A stretch of 64,000 bases of DNA from Diogma glabrata (GCA_963693315.1 OY856187.1:383137711-383201710), one strand, 5' to 3'. Counted from the stretch's first letter, positions 43,461 to 55,149 are shown. The notes: a model not told the origin generated them from the letters alone. Translations and numbers: made by a program.

Positions 43461-46400
43461 AAAAGTTGTCGCAAATCTTGGGGAATGGCATATAATCTGA
43501 AAGGTGGGTCCAAAACAATCCCCTACCTCAAGTTATAGCATAATTGGTAAGCGGGTTTAGCCACAGCACCAGCTTTGGTTTCAAATGTAAAATTTTGGTT
43601 ATCAATTTATGGCCTGTTTAAGGTAGCAAACCTGGTATTTTGACTTATTTCGCTTAAATTGACATCTAGAGATTACCGCCAGCATATTTTTCAATTTTTT
43701 TTTTGACAAAAATTTTGCAAAAAAATCATGGGTTAACCCCTTACCTGTTTTTTTAGCGAAAAAAAAAGTTGTCGCAAATCTTGGGGAATGGCATATAATC
43801 TGAAAGGTGGGTCCAAAACAATCCCCTACCTCAAGTTATAGCATAATTGGTAAGCGGGTTTAGCCACAGCACCAGCTTTGGTTTCAAATGTAAAATTTTG
43901 GTTATCAATTTATGGCCTGTTTAAGGTAGCAAACCTGGTATTTTGACTTATTTCGCTTAAATTGACATCTAGAGATTACCGCCAGCATATTTTTTCAATT
44001 TTTTTTTTGACAAAAATTTTGCAAAAAAATCATGGGTTAACCCCTTACCTGTTTTTTTAGCGAAAAAAAAAGTTGTCGCAAATCTTGGGGAATGGCATAT
44101 AATCTGAAAGGTGGGTCCAAAACAATCCCCTACCTCAAGTTATAGCATAATTGGTAAGCGGGTTTAGCCACAGCACCAGCTTTGGTTTCAAATGTAAAAT
44201 TTTGGTTATCAATTTATGGCCTGTTTAAGGTAGCAAACCTGGTATTTTGACTTATTTCGCTTAAATTGACATCTAGAGATTACCGCCAGCATATTTTTTC
44301 AATTTTTTTTTTGACAAAAATTTTGCAAAAAAATCATGGGTTAACCCCTTACCTGTTTTTTTAGCGAAAAAAAAAGTTGTCGCAAATCTTGGGGAATGGC
44401 ATATAATCTGAAAGGTGGGTCCAAAACAATCCCCTACCTCAAGTTATAGCATAATTGGTAAGCGGGTTTAGCCACAGCACCAGCTTTGGTTTCAAATGTA
44501 AAATTTTGGTTATCAATTTATGGCCTGTTTAAGGTAGCAAACCTGGTATTTTGACTTATTTCGCTTAAATTGACATCTAGAGATTACCGCCAGCATATTT
44601 TTTCAATTTTTTTTTTGACAAAAATTTTGCAAAAAAATCATGGGTTAACCCCTTACCTGTTTTTTTAGCGAAAAAAAAAGTTGTCGCAAATCTTGGGGAA
44701 TGGCATATAAACTGAAAGGTGGGTCCAAAACAATCCCCTACCTCAAGTTATAGCATAATTGGTAAGCGGGTTTAGCCACAGCACCAGCTTTGGTTTCAAA
44801 TGTAAAATTTTGGTTATCAATTTATGGCCTGTTTAAGGTAGCAAACCTGGTATTTTGACTTATTTCGCTTAAATTGACATCTAGAGATTACCGCCAGCAT
44901 ATTTTTTCAATTTTTTTTTTGACAAAAATTTTGCAAAAAAATCATGGGTTAACCCCTTACCTGTTTTTTTAGCGAAAAAAAAAGTTGTCGCAAATCTTGG
45001 GGAATGGCATATAATCTGAAAGGTGGGTCCAAAACAATCCCCTACCTCAAGTTATAGCATAATTGGTAAGCGGGTTTAGCCACAGCACCAGCTTTGGTTT
45101 CAAATGTAAAATTTTGGTTATCAATTTATGGCCTGTTTAAGGTAGCAAACCTGGTATTTTGACTTATTTCGCTTAAATTGACATCTAGAGATTACCGCCA
45201 GCATATTTTTTCAATTTTTTTTTTGACAAAAATTTTGCAAAAAAATCATGGGTTAACCCCTTACCTGTTTTTTTAGCGAAAAAAAAGTTGTCGCAAATCT
45301 TGGGGAATGGCATATAATCTGAAAGGTGGGTCCAAAACAATCCCCTACCTCAAGTTATAGCATAATTGGTAAGCGGGTTTAGCCACAGCACCAGCTTTGG
45401 TTTCAAATGTAAAATTTTGGTTATCAATTTATGGCCTGTTTAAGGTAGCAAACCTGGTATTTTGACTTATTTCGCTTAAATTGACATCTAGAGATTACCG
45501 CCAGCATATTTTTTCAATTTTTTTTTTGACAAAAATTTTGCAAAAAAATCATGGGTTAACCCCTTACCTGTTTTTTTAGCGAAAAAAAAAGTTGTCGCAA
45601 ATCTTGGGGAATGGCATATAAACTGAAAGGTGGGTCCAAAACAATCCCCTACCTCAAGTTATAGCATAATTGGTAAGCGGGTTTAGCCACAGCACCAGCT
45701 TTGGTTTCAAATGTAAAATTTTGGTTATCAATTTATGGCCTGTTTAAGGTAGCAAACCTGGTATTTTGACTTATTTCGCTTAAATTGACATCTAGAGATT
45801 ACCGCCAGCATATTTTTTCAATTTTTTTTTTGACAAAAATTTTGCAAAAAAATCATGGGTTAACCCCTTACCTGTTTTTTTAGCGAAAAAAAAAGTTGTC
45901 GCAAATCTTGGGGAATGGCATATAAACTGAAAGGTGGGTCCAAAACAATCCCCTACCTCAAGTTATAGCATAATTGGTAAGCGGGTTTAGCCACAGCACC
46001 AGCTTTGGTTTCAAATGTAAAATTTTGGTTATCAATTTATGGCCTGTTTAAGGTAGCAAACCTGGTATTTTGACTTATTTCGCTTAAATTGACATCTAGA
46101 GATTACCGCCAGCATATTTTTTCAATTTTTTTTTTGACAAAAATTTTGCAAAAAAATCATGGGTTAACCCCTTACCTGTTTTTTTAGCGAAAAAAAAAGT
46201 TGTCGCAAATCTTGGGGAATGGCATATAAACTGAAAGGTGGGTCCAAAACAATCCCCTACCTCAAGTTATAGCATAATTGGTAAGCGGGTTTAGCCACAG
46301 CACCAGCTTTGGTTTCAAATGTAAAATTTTGGTTATCAATTTATGGCCTGTTTAAGGTAGCAAACCTGGTATTTTGACTTATTTCGCTTAAATTGACATC

Positions 46401-49400
46401 TAGAGATTACCGCCAGCATATTTTTTCAATTTTTTTTTTGACAAAAATTTTGCAAAAAAATCATGGGTTAACCCCTTACCTGTTTTTTTAGCGAAAAAAA
46501 AGTTGTCGCAAATCTTGGGGAATGGCATATAAACTGAAAGGTGGGTCCAAAACAATCCCCTACCTCAAGTTATAGCATAATTGGTAAGCGGGTTTAGCCA
46601 CAGCACCAGCTTTGGTTTCAAATGTAAAATTTTGGTTATCAATTTATGGCCTGTTTAAGGTAGCAAACCTGGTATTTTGACTTATTTCGCTTAAATTGAC
46701 ATCTAGAGATTACCGCCAGCATATTTTTTCAATTTTTTTTTTGACAAAAATTTTGCAAAAAAATCATGGGTTAACCCCTTACCTGTTTTTTTAGCGAAAA
46801 AAAAAGTTGTCGCAAATCTTGGGGAATGGCATATAATCTGAAAGGTGGGTCCAAAACAATCCCCTACCTCAAGTTATAGCATAATTGGTAAGCGGGTTTA
46901 GCCACAGCACCAGCTTTGGTTTCAAATGTAAAATTTTGGTTATCAATTTATGGCCTGTTTAAGGTAGCAAACCTGGTATTTTGACTTATTTCGCTTAAAT
47001 TGACATCTAGAGATTACCGCCAGCATATTTTTTCAATTTTTTTTTTGACAAAAATTTTGCAAAAAAATCATGGGTTAACCCCTTACCTGTTTTTTTAGCG
47101 AAAAAAAAAGTTGTCGCAAATCTTGGGGAATGGCATATAATCTGAAAGGTGGGTCCAAAACAATCCCCTACCTCAAGTTATAGCATAATTGGTAAGCGGG
47201 TTTAGCCACAGCACCAGCTTTGGTTTCAAATGTAAAATTTTGGTTATCAATTTATGGCCTGTTTAAGGTAGCAAACCTGGTATTTTGACTTATTTCGCTT
47301 AAATTGACATCTAGAGATTACCGCCAGCATATTTTTTCAATTTTTTTTTTGACAAAAATTTTGCAAAAAAATCATGGGTTAACCCCTTACCTGTTTTTTT
47401 AGCGAAAAAAAAAGTTGTCGCAAATCTTGGGGAATGGCATATAAACTGAAAGGTGGGTCCAAAACAATCCCCTACCTCAAGTTATAGCATAATTGGTAAG
47501 CGGGTTTAGCCACAGCACCAGCTTTGGTTTCAAATGTAAAATTTTGGTTATCAATTTATGGCCTGTTTAAGGTAGCAAACCTGGTATTTTGACTTATTTC
47601 GCTTAAATTGACATCTAGAGATTACCGCCAGCATATTTTTTCAATTTTTTTTTTGACAAAAATTTTGCAAAAAAATCATGGGTTAACCCCTTACCTGTTT
47701 TTTTAGCGAAAAAAAAAGTTGTCGCAAATCTTGGGGAATGGCATATAAACTGAAAGGTGGGTCCAAAACAATCCCCTACCTCAAGTTATAGCATAATTGG
47801 TAAGCGGGTTTAGCCACAGCACCAGCTTTGGTTTCAAATGTAAATTTTGGTTATCAATTTATGGCCTGTTTAAGGTAGCAAACCTGGTATTTTGACTTAT
47901 TTCGCTTAAATTGACATCTAGAGATTACCGCCAGCATATTTTTTCAATTTTTTTTTTGACAAAAATTTTGCAAAAAAATCATGGGTTAACCCCTTACCTG
48001 TTTTTTTAGCGAAAAAAAAAGTTGTCGCAAATCTTGGGGAATGGCATATAATCTGAAAGGTGGGTCCAAAACAATCCCCTACCTCAAGTTATAGCATAAT
48101 TGGTAAGCGGGTTTAGCCACAGCACCAGCTTTGGTTTCAAATGTAAAATTTTGGTTATCAATTTATGGCCTGTTTAAGGTAGCAAACCTGGTATTTTGAC
48201 TTATTTCGCTTAAATTGACATCTAGAGATTACCGCCAGCATATTTTTTCAATTTTTTTTTTGACAAAAATTTTGCAAAAAAATCATGGGTTAACCCCTTA
48301 CCTGTTTTTTTAGCGAAAAAAAAAGTTGTCGCAAATCTTGGGGAATGGCATATAAACTGAAAGGTGGGTCCAAAACAATCCCCTACCTCAAGTTATAGCA
48401 TAATTGGTAAGCGGGTTTAGCCACAGCACCAGCTTTGGTTTCAAATGTAAAATTTTGGTTATCAATTTATGGCCTGTTTAAGGTAGCAAACCTGGTATTT
48501 TGACTTATTTCGCTTAAATTGACATCTAGAGATTACCGCCAGCATATTTTTTCAATTTTTTTTTTGACAAAAATTTTGCAAAAAAATCATGGGTTAACCC
48601 CTTACCTGTTTTTTTAGCGAAAAAAAAAGTTGTCGCAAATCTTGGGGAATGGCATATAAACTGAAAGGTGGGTCCAAAACAATCCCTACCTCAAGTTATA
48701 GCATAATTGGTAAGCGGGTTTAGCCACAGCACCAGCTTTGGTTTCAAATGTAAAATTTTGGTTATCAATTTATGGCCTGTTTAAGGTAGCAAACCTGGTA
48801 TTTTGACTTATTTCGCTTAAATTGACATCTAGAGATTACCGCCAGCATATTTTTTCAATTTTTTTTTTGACAAAAATTTTGCAAAAAAATCATGGGTTAA
48901 CCCCTTACCTGTTTTTTTAGCGAAAAAAAAAGTTGTCGCAAATCTTGGGGAATGGCATATAAACTGAAAGGTGGGTCCAAAACAATCCCCTACCTCAAGT
49001 TATAGCATAATTGGTAAGCGGGTTTAGCCACAGCACCAGCTTTGGTTTCAAATGTAAAATTTTGGTTATCAATTTATGGCCTGTTTAAGGTAGCAAACCT
49101 GGTATTTTGACTTATTTCGCTTAAATTGACATCTAGAGATTACCGCCAGCATATTTTTTCAATTTTTTTTTGACAAAAATTTTGCAAAAAAATCATGGGT
49201 TAACCCCTTACCTGTTTTTTTAGCGAAAAAAAAAGTTGTCGCAAATCTTGGGGAATGGCATATAAACTGAAAGGTGGGTCCAAAACAATCCCCTACCTCA
49301 AGTTATAGCATAATTGGTAAGCGGGTTTAGCCACAGCACCAGCTTTGGTTTCAAATGTAAAATTTTGGTTATCAATTTATGGCCTGTTTAAGGTAGCAAA

Positions 49401-52400
49401 CCTGGTATTTTGACTTATTTCGCTTAAATTGACATCTAGAGATTACCGCCAGCATATTTTTTCAATTTTTTTTTGACAAAAATTTTGCAAAAAAATCATG
49501 GGTTAACCCCTTACCTGTTTTTTTAGCGAAAAAAAAAGTTGTCGCAAATCTTGGGGAATGGCATATAAACTGAAAGGTGGGTCCAAAACAATCCCCTACC
49601 TCAAGTTATAGCATAATTGGTAAGCGGGTTTAGCCACAGCACCAGCTTTGGTTTCAAATGTAAAATTTTGGTTATCAATTTATGGCCTGTTTAAGGTAGC
49701 AAACCTGGTATTTTGACTTATTTCGCTTAAATTGACATCTAGAGATTACCGCCAGCATATTTTTTCAATTTTTTTTTGACAAAAATTTTGCAAAAAAATC
49801 ATGGGTTAACCCCTTACCTGTTTTTTTAGCGAAAAAAAAAGTTGTCGCAAATCTTGGGGAATGGCATATAAACTGAAAGGTGGGTCCAAAACAATCCCCT
49901 ACCTCAAGTTATAGCATAATTGGTAAGCGGGTTTAGCCACAGCACCAGCTTTGGTTTCAAATGTAAAATTTTGGTTATCAATTTATGGCCTGTTTAAGGT
50001 AGCAAACCTGGTATTTTGACTTATTTCGCTTAAATTGACATCTAGAGATTACCGCCAGCATATTTTTTCAATTTTTTTTTTGACAAAAATTTTGCAAAAA
50101 AATCATGGGTTAACCCCTTACCTGTTTTTTTAGCGAAAAAAAAGTTGTCGCAAATCTTGGGGAATGGCATATAAACTGAAAGGTGGGTCCAAAACAATCC
50201 CCTACCTCAAGTTATAGCATAATTGGTAAGCGGGTTTAGCCACAGCACCAGCTTTGGTTTCAAATGTAAAATTTTGGTTATCAATTTATGGCCTGTTTAA
50301 GGTAGCAAACCTGGTATTTTGACTTATTTCGCTTAAATTGACATCTAGAGATTACCGCCAGCATATTTTTTCAATTTTTTTTTTGACAAAAATTTTGCAA
50401 AAAAATCATGGGTTAACCCCTTACCTGTTTTTTTAGCGAAAAAAAAAGTTGTCGCAAATCTTGGGGAATGGCATATAAACTGAAAGGTGGGTCCAAAACA
50501 ATCCCCTACCTCAAGTTATAGCATAATTGGTAAGCGGGTTTAGCCACAGCACCAGCTTTGGTTTCAAATGTAAAATTTTGGTTATCAATTTATGGCCTGT
50601 TTAAGGTAGCAAACCTGGTATTTTGACTTATTTCGCTTAAATTGACATCTAGAGATTACCGCCAGCATATTTTTTCAATTTTTTTTTTGACAAAAATTTT
50701 GCAAAAAAATCATGGGTTAACCCCTTACCTGTTTTTTTAGCGAAAAAAAAAGTTGTCGCAAATCTTGGGGAATGGCATATAAACTGAAAGGTGGGTCCAA
50801 AACAATCCCCTACCTCAAGTTATAGCATAATTGGTAAGCGGGTTTAGCCACAGCACCAGCTTTGGTTTCAAATGTAAAATTTTGGTTATCAATTTATGGC
50901 CTGTTTAAGGTAGCAAACCTGGTATTTTGACTTATTTCGCTTAAATTGACATCTAGAGATTACCGCCAGCATATTTTTTCAATTTTTTTTTGACAAAAAT
51001 TTTGCAAAAAAATCATGGGTTAACCCCTTACCTGTTTTTTTAGCGAAAAAAAAGTTGTCGCAAATCTTGGGGAATGGCATATAAACTGAAAGGTGGGTCC
51101 AAAACAATCCCCTACCTCAAGTTATAGCATAATTGGTAAGCGGGTTTAGCCACAGCACCAGCTTTGGTTTCAAATGTAAAATTTTGGTTATCAATTTATG
51201 GCCTGTTTAAGGTAGCAAACCTGGTATTTTGACTTATTTCGCTTAAATTGACATCTAGAGATTACCGCCAGCATATTTTTTCAATTTTTTTTTTGACAAA
51301 AATTTTGCAAAAAAATCATGGGTTAACCCCTTACCTGTTTTTTTAGCGAAAAAAAAAGTTGTCGCAAATCTTGGGGAATGGCATATAAACTGAAAGGTGG
51401 GTCCAAAACAATCCCCTACCTCAAGTTATAGCATAATTGGTAAGCGGGTTTAGCCACAGCACCAGCTTTGGTTTCAAATGTAAAATTTTGGTTATCAATT
51501 TATGGCCTGTTTAAGGTAGCAAACCTGGTATTTTGACTTATTTCGCTTAAATTGACATCTAGAGATTACCGCCAGCATATTTTTTCAATTTTTTTTTTGA
51601 CAAAAATTTTGCAAAAAAAATCATGGGTTAACCCCTTACCTGTTTTTTTAGCGAAAAAAAAAGTTGTCGCAAATCTTGGGGAATGGCATATAAACTGAAA
51701 GGTGGGTCCAAAACAATCCCCTACCTCAAGTTATAGCATAATTGGTAAGCGGGTTTAGCCACAGCACCAGCTTTGGTTTCAAATGTAAAATTTTGGTTAT
51801 CAATTTATGGCCTGTTTAAGGTAGCAAACCTGGTATTTTGACTTATTTCGCTTAAATTGACATCTAGAGATTACCGCCAGCATATTTTTTCAATTTTTTT
51901 TTGACAAAAATTTTGCAAAAAAATCATGGGTTAACCCCTTACCTGTTTTTTTAGCGAAAAAAAAAGTTGTCGCAAATCTTGGGGAATGGCATATAAACTG
52001 AAAGGTGGGTCCAAAACAATCCCCTACCTCAAGTTATAGCATAATTGGTAAGCGGGTTTAGCCACAGCACCAGCTTTGGTTTCAAATGTAAAATTTTGGT
52101 TATCAATTTATGGCCTGTTTAAGGTAGCAAACCTGGTATTTTGACTTATTTCGCTTAAATTGACATCTAGAGATTACCGCCAGCATATTTTTTCAATTTT
52201 TTTTTTGACAAAAATTTTGCAAAAAAATCATGGGTTAACCCCTTACCTGTTTTTTTAGCGAAAAAAAAAGTTGTCGCAAATCTTGGGGAATGGCATATAA
52301 ACTGAAAGGTGGGTCCAAAACAATCCCCTACCTCAAGTTATAGCATAATTGGTAAGCGGGTTTAGCCACAGCACCAGCTTTGGTTTCAAATGTAAAATTT

Positions 52401-52938
52401 TGGTTATCAATTTATGGCCTGTTTAAGGTAGCAAACCTGGTATTTTGACTTATTTCGCTTAAATTGACATCTAGAGATTACCGCCAGCATATTTTTTTCA
52501 ATTTTTTTTTTGACAAAAATTTTGCAAAAAAATCATGGGTTAACCCCTTACCTGTTTTTTTAGCGAAAAAAAAAGTTGTCGCAAATCTTGGGAATGGCAT
52601 ATAAACTGAAAGGTGGGTCCAAAACAATCCCCTACCTCAAGTTATAGCATAATTGTAAGCGGGTTTAGCCACAGCACCAGCTTTGGTTTCAAATGTAAAA
52701 TTTTGGTTATCAATTTATGGCCTGTTTAAGGTAGCAAACCTGGTATTTTGACTTATTTCGCTTAAATTGACATCTAGAGATTACCGCCAGCATATTTTTT
52801 CAATTTTTTTTTTGACAAAAATTTTGCAAAAAAATCATGGGTTAACCCCTTACCTGTTTTTTTAGCGAAAAAAAAAGTTGTCGCAAATCTTGGGGAATGG
52901 CATATAAACTGAAAGGTGGGTCCAAAACAATCCCCTAC

Positions 52939-53138
52939 NNNNNNNNNNNNNNNNNNNNNNNNNNNNNNNNNNNNNNNNNNNNNNNNNNNNNNNNNNNNNN
53001 NNNNNNNNNNNNNNNNNNNNNNNNNNNNNNNNNNNNNNNNNNNNNNNNNNNNNNNNNNNNNNNNNNNNNNNNNNNNNNNNNNNNNNNNNNNNNNNNNNNN
53101 NNNNNNNNNNNNNNNNNNNNNNNNNNNNNNNNNNNNNN
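52939..53138. other. Assembly gap of exactly 200 N
   Basis: Two hundred consecutive N separate the satellite, cut inside a monomer at CCCCTAC, from the retrotransposon sequence on the right. A round number suggests a placeholder, so the true distance is unknown. The real satellite boundary and the 5' part of retrotransposon 1 are hidden here. Confidence 0.97.
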
Positions 53139-54022
53139 ATATCAATGAATTGTTGAAAATCACCAGCAACCCAATGAATAGTTTTGCAGATGATAGTACT
53201 CTGCACAAGTCGTTCGAGCCCCTTCCTTCAAAAGGTAAATGCACGAACGAATTAATCCCGCCCGGAGAGACGCTGCGATAAACGTGAATAAAGACCTAAA
53301 AAAAGTCGCCGATTGGGGTGACCAAAACCTGGTCAATTTCAACTCTACCAAAACACAGCTGTTGATTGTTTCCAGATTAAAGACCGATTTCCCCAAAGAT
53401 ATTTTATTCAGTATGTGTGATAAACCAATAGGTGTATGTAAAAACATCCGTTTATTGGGTGTCACAGTTTCAAATAACCTACTCTGGAACCATCATGTAA
53501 TGGCGATGGCAAAAAGCACGTCTAAAAAACTTGGCCTCCTAAATAGATGCAAAAAAATTTTCACTACATACCAATTGCTCCATGTTTATAAGTCCTATAT
53601 TCGTCCCTGTACGGAGTACTGTTGTCAAGTTTGGGGTGCTGCTTCTGTTTCCATCTTGGCCTTCTTGGATTCTGTTCAAAAGCGGGCTATACGAATTGTG
53701 GGTGATCGAGCTTTGACATCAAAACTTGATTCCCTACAATATCGTCGCACTGTTGCTGACCTCGTTGTTTTTTACAAATATCGTCTTCAACGGTGCTCAG
53801 ATGAAATCAGCGGCATCATGCCGCAAACTTATTCTTACCCCCGTTCCACTCGGCAATCGGCTACCGCAACCAGTGAAACGGTCGAGATCCCACTCTGTCA
53901 TACTGGCAGATCGCAGAAAGACTTCTTTGTCCGAACAGCATACAAATGGAATAGTTTGCCGGAACCCTTAGTCTCAGGTGGCTTCAACCCGCAGAGGTTT
54001 ACAAAAAAGCGTTAATCAACAC
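53139..54022 (+). pseudogene. Reverse transcriptase C-terminal part, frameshifted
   Basis: The first frame after the gap reads INELLKITSNPMNSFADDST, which contains the polymerase metal-binding FADD box of non-LTR reverse transcriptases. A frameshift near 53235-53255 moves the reading to the frame that is open from 53239 to 54015. That frame holds the typical thumb and tail signatures: DLKKVADWGDQNLVNFNSTK, KNIRLLGVTVS, YKSYIRPCTEYCCQVWGAA, VQKRAIRIVGD, and near the end YKWNSLPEPL. One extra base in the A run near 54001-54008 ends that frame early at a TAA. In the corrected frame the reading continues VNQHLRTPVVVRPR across the hAT insertion to the stop at 55139. It is similar to the CR1/Jockey group. 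At least two frameshifts make it nonfunctional. The upstream endonuclease and fingers lie in or beyond the gap. Confidence 0.88.
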
Positions 54023-54030
54023 CTTAGAAC
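54023..54030. repeat. Left 8-bp target-site duplication of the hAT element
   Basis: CTTAGAAC immediately precedes the left terminus TAGTGTTA. It is identical to 55094-55101. Confidence 0.9.
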
Positions 54031-54473
54031 TAGTGTTATCCGGAAAATTCGTAAAAATTTAGCTATCTGATATCCGGTTAATTCACAAAAAAAATTCGGA
54101 TAACTAAATTAAAGCAAAAAAAAATTGTTGCGCTATTTACCTTTTTAAACATTTTAATCAGCTATTACTAATTTCTCATAGTAGACGTTTTCGTTTACAC
54201 AATACAAAACTTAGTTTTTTCATTTAGTTTCGTTTGGTTGATCTAAAACTTATCATTCCAGCAATTGTTTTGAATTTGAATTTTTAGAAGTGTTACTTAT
54301 TTACAAATAAAAACAATATTTTGCCTTGTCATAATTTACGGTTTAATTTTTTGTAGTTTGAAAATATTTAAACTTAATCACATTAAGGCAGTCTATTAAC
54401 AAAACGAGAAATGTTGAGCTAGTTTCATTAATGATATTGGTGCATAATTCAACACTATTCCAAAATAGTAATT

Positions 54474-54677
54474 TTGATGATTTTAGTTATATTTCGAAAT
54501 AAGCTATATATCAGTTGTGCAAAAACATTTATAAAAAGTTTGTTTCTGGATACCAAAACAACCGAAAATGTTAAGTTAAAAGTGGCGGAACAAGAAGTTA
54601 AGGAAAATGAAAATTTTCCAACTCCGACCGAACTTACCGAATGTACTTTAGTTATGGAATTGAAATATACGATATAA
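54474..54677 (+). pseudogene. Possible upstream hAT transposase remnant
   Basis: An open stretch lies inside the hAT element, in a different frame from the dimerisation segment. Its second half (TTENVKLKVAEQEVKENENF) has a charged, protein-like composition unlike the surrounding AT-rich sequence. It could be degraded transposase from upstream of the dimerisation region. I recognise no motif in it and it may be chance. Confidence 0.25.
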
Positions 54678-54739
54678 CCAATCGAAAATACATGGTAAAG
54701 TTAATCATTCAAATAATTATTTATCACTGAACAAGAAAT

Positions 54740-54997
54740 TTAATCTATAAAAGCATAAATAGCATAACACTCACTCCTTACCTAGAAAAGCTGTTTGATG
54801 CTTTGAAGACCATTCAACCTACTTCGAACGAAAATGAAAGAGCCTTTTCGGTTCATAGTATCTTCTTAACGAAAACTAGAAATCGGTTGCAGTTTCCAAT
54901 GTTAAACGCTCTTGTATTTTTAAAATATTATTTTTCGTATGATAATAAATTATTAACTAATTTTAATTTTTTAAAACTACATTTTGTTTTTATTTAA
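54740..54997 (+). pseudogene. hAT transposase C-terminal dimerisation domain fragment
   Basis: The frame ending at the TAA at 54995-54997 reads TLTPYLEKLFDALKTIQPTS, then NENERAFSV, TKTRNRL and LNALVFLKYYF. This is the classic hAT dimerisation signature: a serine and glutamate-rich ERxFS box, an xxRN/SxL box, and a hydrophobic L-x-x-L-x-FL-x-x-x-F tail. There is no ATG that could start a transposase, and the catalytic DDE region is absent. It shows that the element derives from a hAT of the kind common in insects. The stop lies about 96 bp before the right terminus. Confidence 0.85.
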
Positions 54998-55004
54998 ATC
55001 CACT

Positions 55005-55080
55005 ATCCGGATTATTATCCGGATATCCGGATAATTACTTAACATACTATTCGATATCCGGATAGTTAAAATCACGGATA
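55005..55080. repeat. Subterminal ATCCGG motif cluster of the hAT element (right end)
   Basis: ATCCGG occurs at 55005-55010, 55017-55022, 55025-55030 and 55056-55061, mostly within the palindrome TATCCGGATA, followed by CGGATA at 55075-55080. The left end has matching motifs at 54038-54043 and 54072-54077, plus TTCGGATA near 54095. Clustered short subterminal repeats are the usual transposase binding sites of hAT elements. The binding role is inferred from the family. Confidence 0.6.
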
Positions 55081-55093
55081 ATTCGTAACACTA

Positions 55094-55101
55094 CTTAGAA
55101 C
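55094..55101. repeat. Right 8-bp target-site duplication of the hAT element
   Basis: CTTAGAAC immediately follows the right terminus TAACACTA. Joining the two flanks through one copy gives an in-frame continuation of the retrotransposon reading frame. Confidence 0.9.
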
Positions 55102-55149
55102 GCCCGTTGTTGTGAGACCCAGGTCTAGACCTAGATCTTGAAAGCTATC

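Larger units (their letters stand above)
1..52938. repeat. Satellite DNA array, ~303-bp monomer, ~174 tandem copies
   Basis: One monomer repeats head to tail from the first base to the assembly gap, with successive copies 302-305 bp apart (for example monomers starting at 1, 305, 608 and 912). Length changes come almost wholly from the T run and A runs near the monomer end. Recognisable landmarks in every copy are AATGGCATATAA, CCTCAAGTTATAGC, GGTTTAGCCACAGCACCAGC, TTTCGCTTAAATTGACATC and the palindrome GGGTTAACCC. No monomer contains a meaningful open reading frame and no transposon interrupts the array. Copies are nearly identical, which indicates recent homogenisation by unequal exchange or gene conversion. 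A pericentromeric, telomere-adjacent or sex-chromosome block would be typical, but the window does not show which. The copy number is length divided by period, and the assembled length may differ from the true one. Confidence 0.98.
21101..52938. repeat. Satellite subfamily B block
   Basis: From about 21.1 kb the diagnostic positions change together: GGTTATCAATT replaces GGTTTGCAATT, CCGCCAGCAT replaces CCGCTAGCAT, and AAAATCATGGG largely replaces AAAAGCATGGG. Nearly all copies carry GACAAAAATT after the T run. The border is not sharp: a B monomer at 21101 is followed by two A monomers (to about 21.9 kb) before B becomes continuous. Within B a further split alternates along the array, ATAAACTGAAAGG against ATAATCTGAAAGG. 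The last ~4 kb before the gap are uniformly the ATAAACTG type. Confidence 0.9.
54031..55093 (+). mobile_element. hAT-superfamily DNA transposon remnant, 1063 bp
   Basis: The element is bounded by a perfect 8-bp direct repeat, CTTAGAAC, which is the duplication length diagnostic of hAT insertion. Its termini are TAGTGTTA at the left and TAACACTA at the right, an exact 8-bp inverted pair. Clustered ATCCGG-containing motifs lie just inside both ends. Internally it encodes a hAT C-terminal dimerisation segment. At 1.06 kb it is far shorter than an autonomous hAT (about 2.5-4 kb), so most of the transposase is deleted. Removing it restores the last codons of retrotransposon 1. Confidence 0.88.

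Noticed and set aside
43338..43538. A 66-codon open frame in the satellite
   Set aside because: It exists only because a small duplication in this one monomer shifts the frame past stops. No family similarity, and no other monomer has it.
1..52938. CRISPR-like array
   Set aside because: The repeats are contiguous 303-bp monomers without unique spacers, in a eukaryotic context.
52774..53281. Open frames crossing the N gap
   Set aside because: They are open only because N contains no stop. The one real part is the FADD-containing end after 53139, annotated with retrotransposon 1.
53726..53971. Second plus-strand frame inside retrotransposon 1
   Set aside because: It is a shadow of the reverse transcriptase tail in another frame.
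54100..54470. Possible gene between the hAT left end and 54474
   Set aside because: AT-rich with stops in all frames and no recognisable motif; treated as decayed transposon interior.
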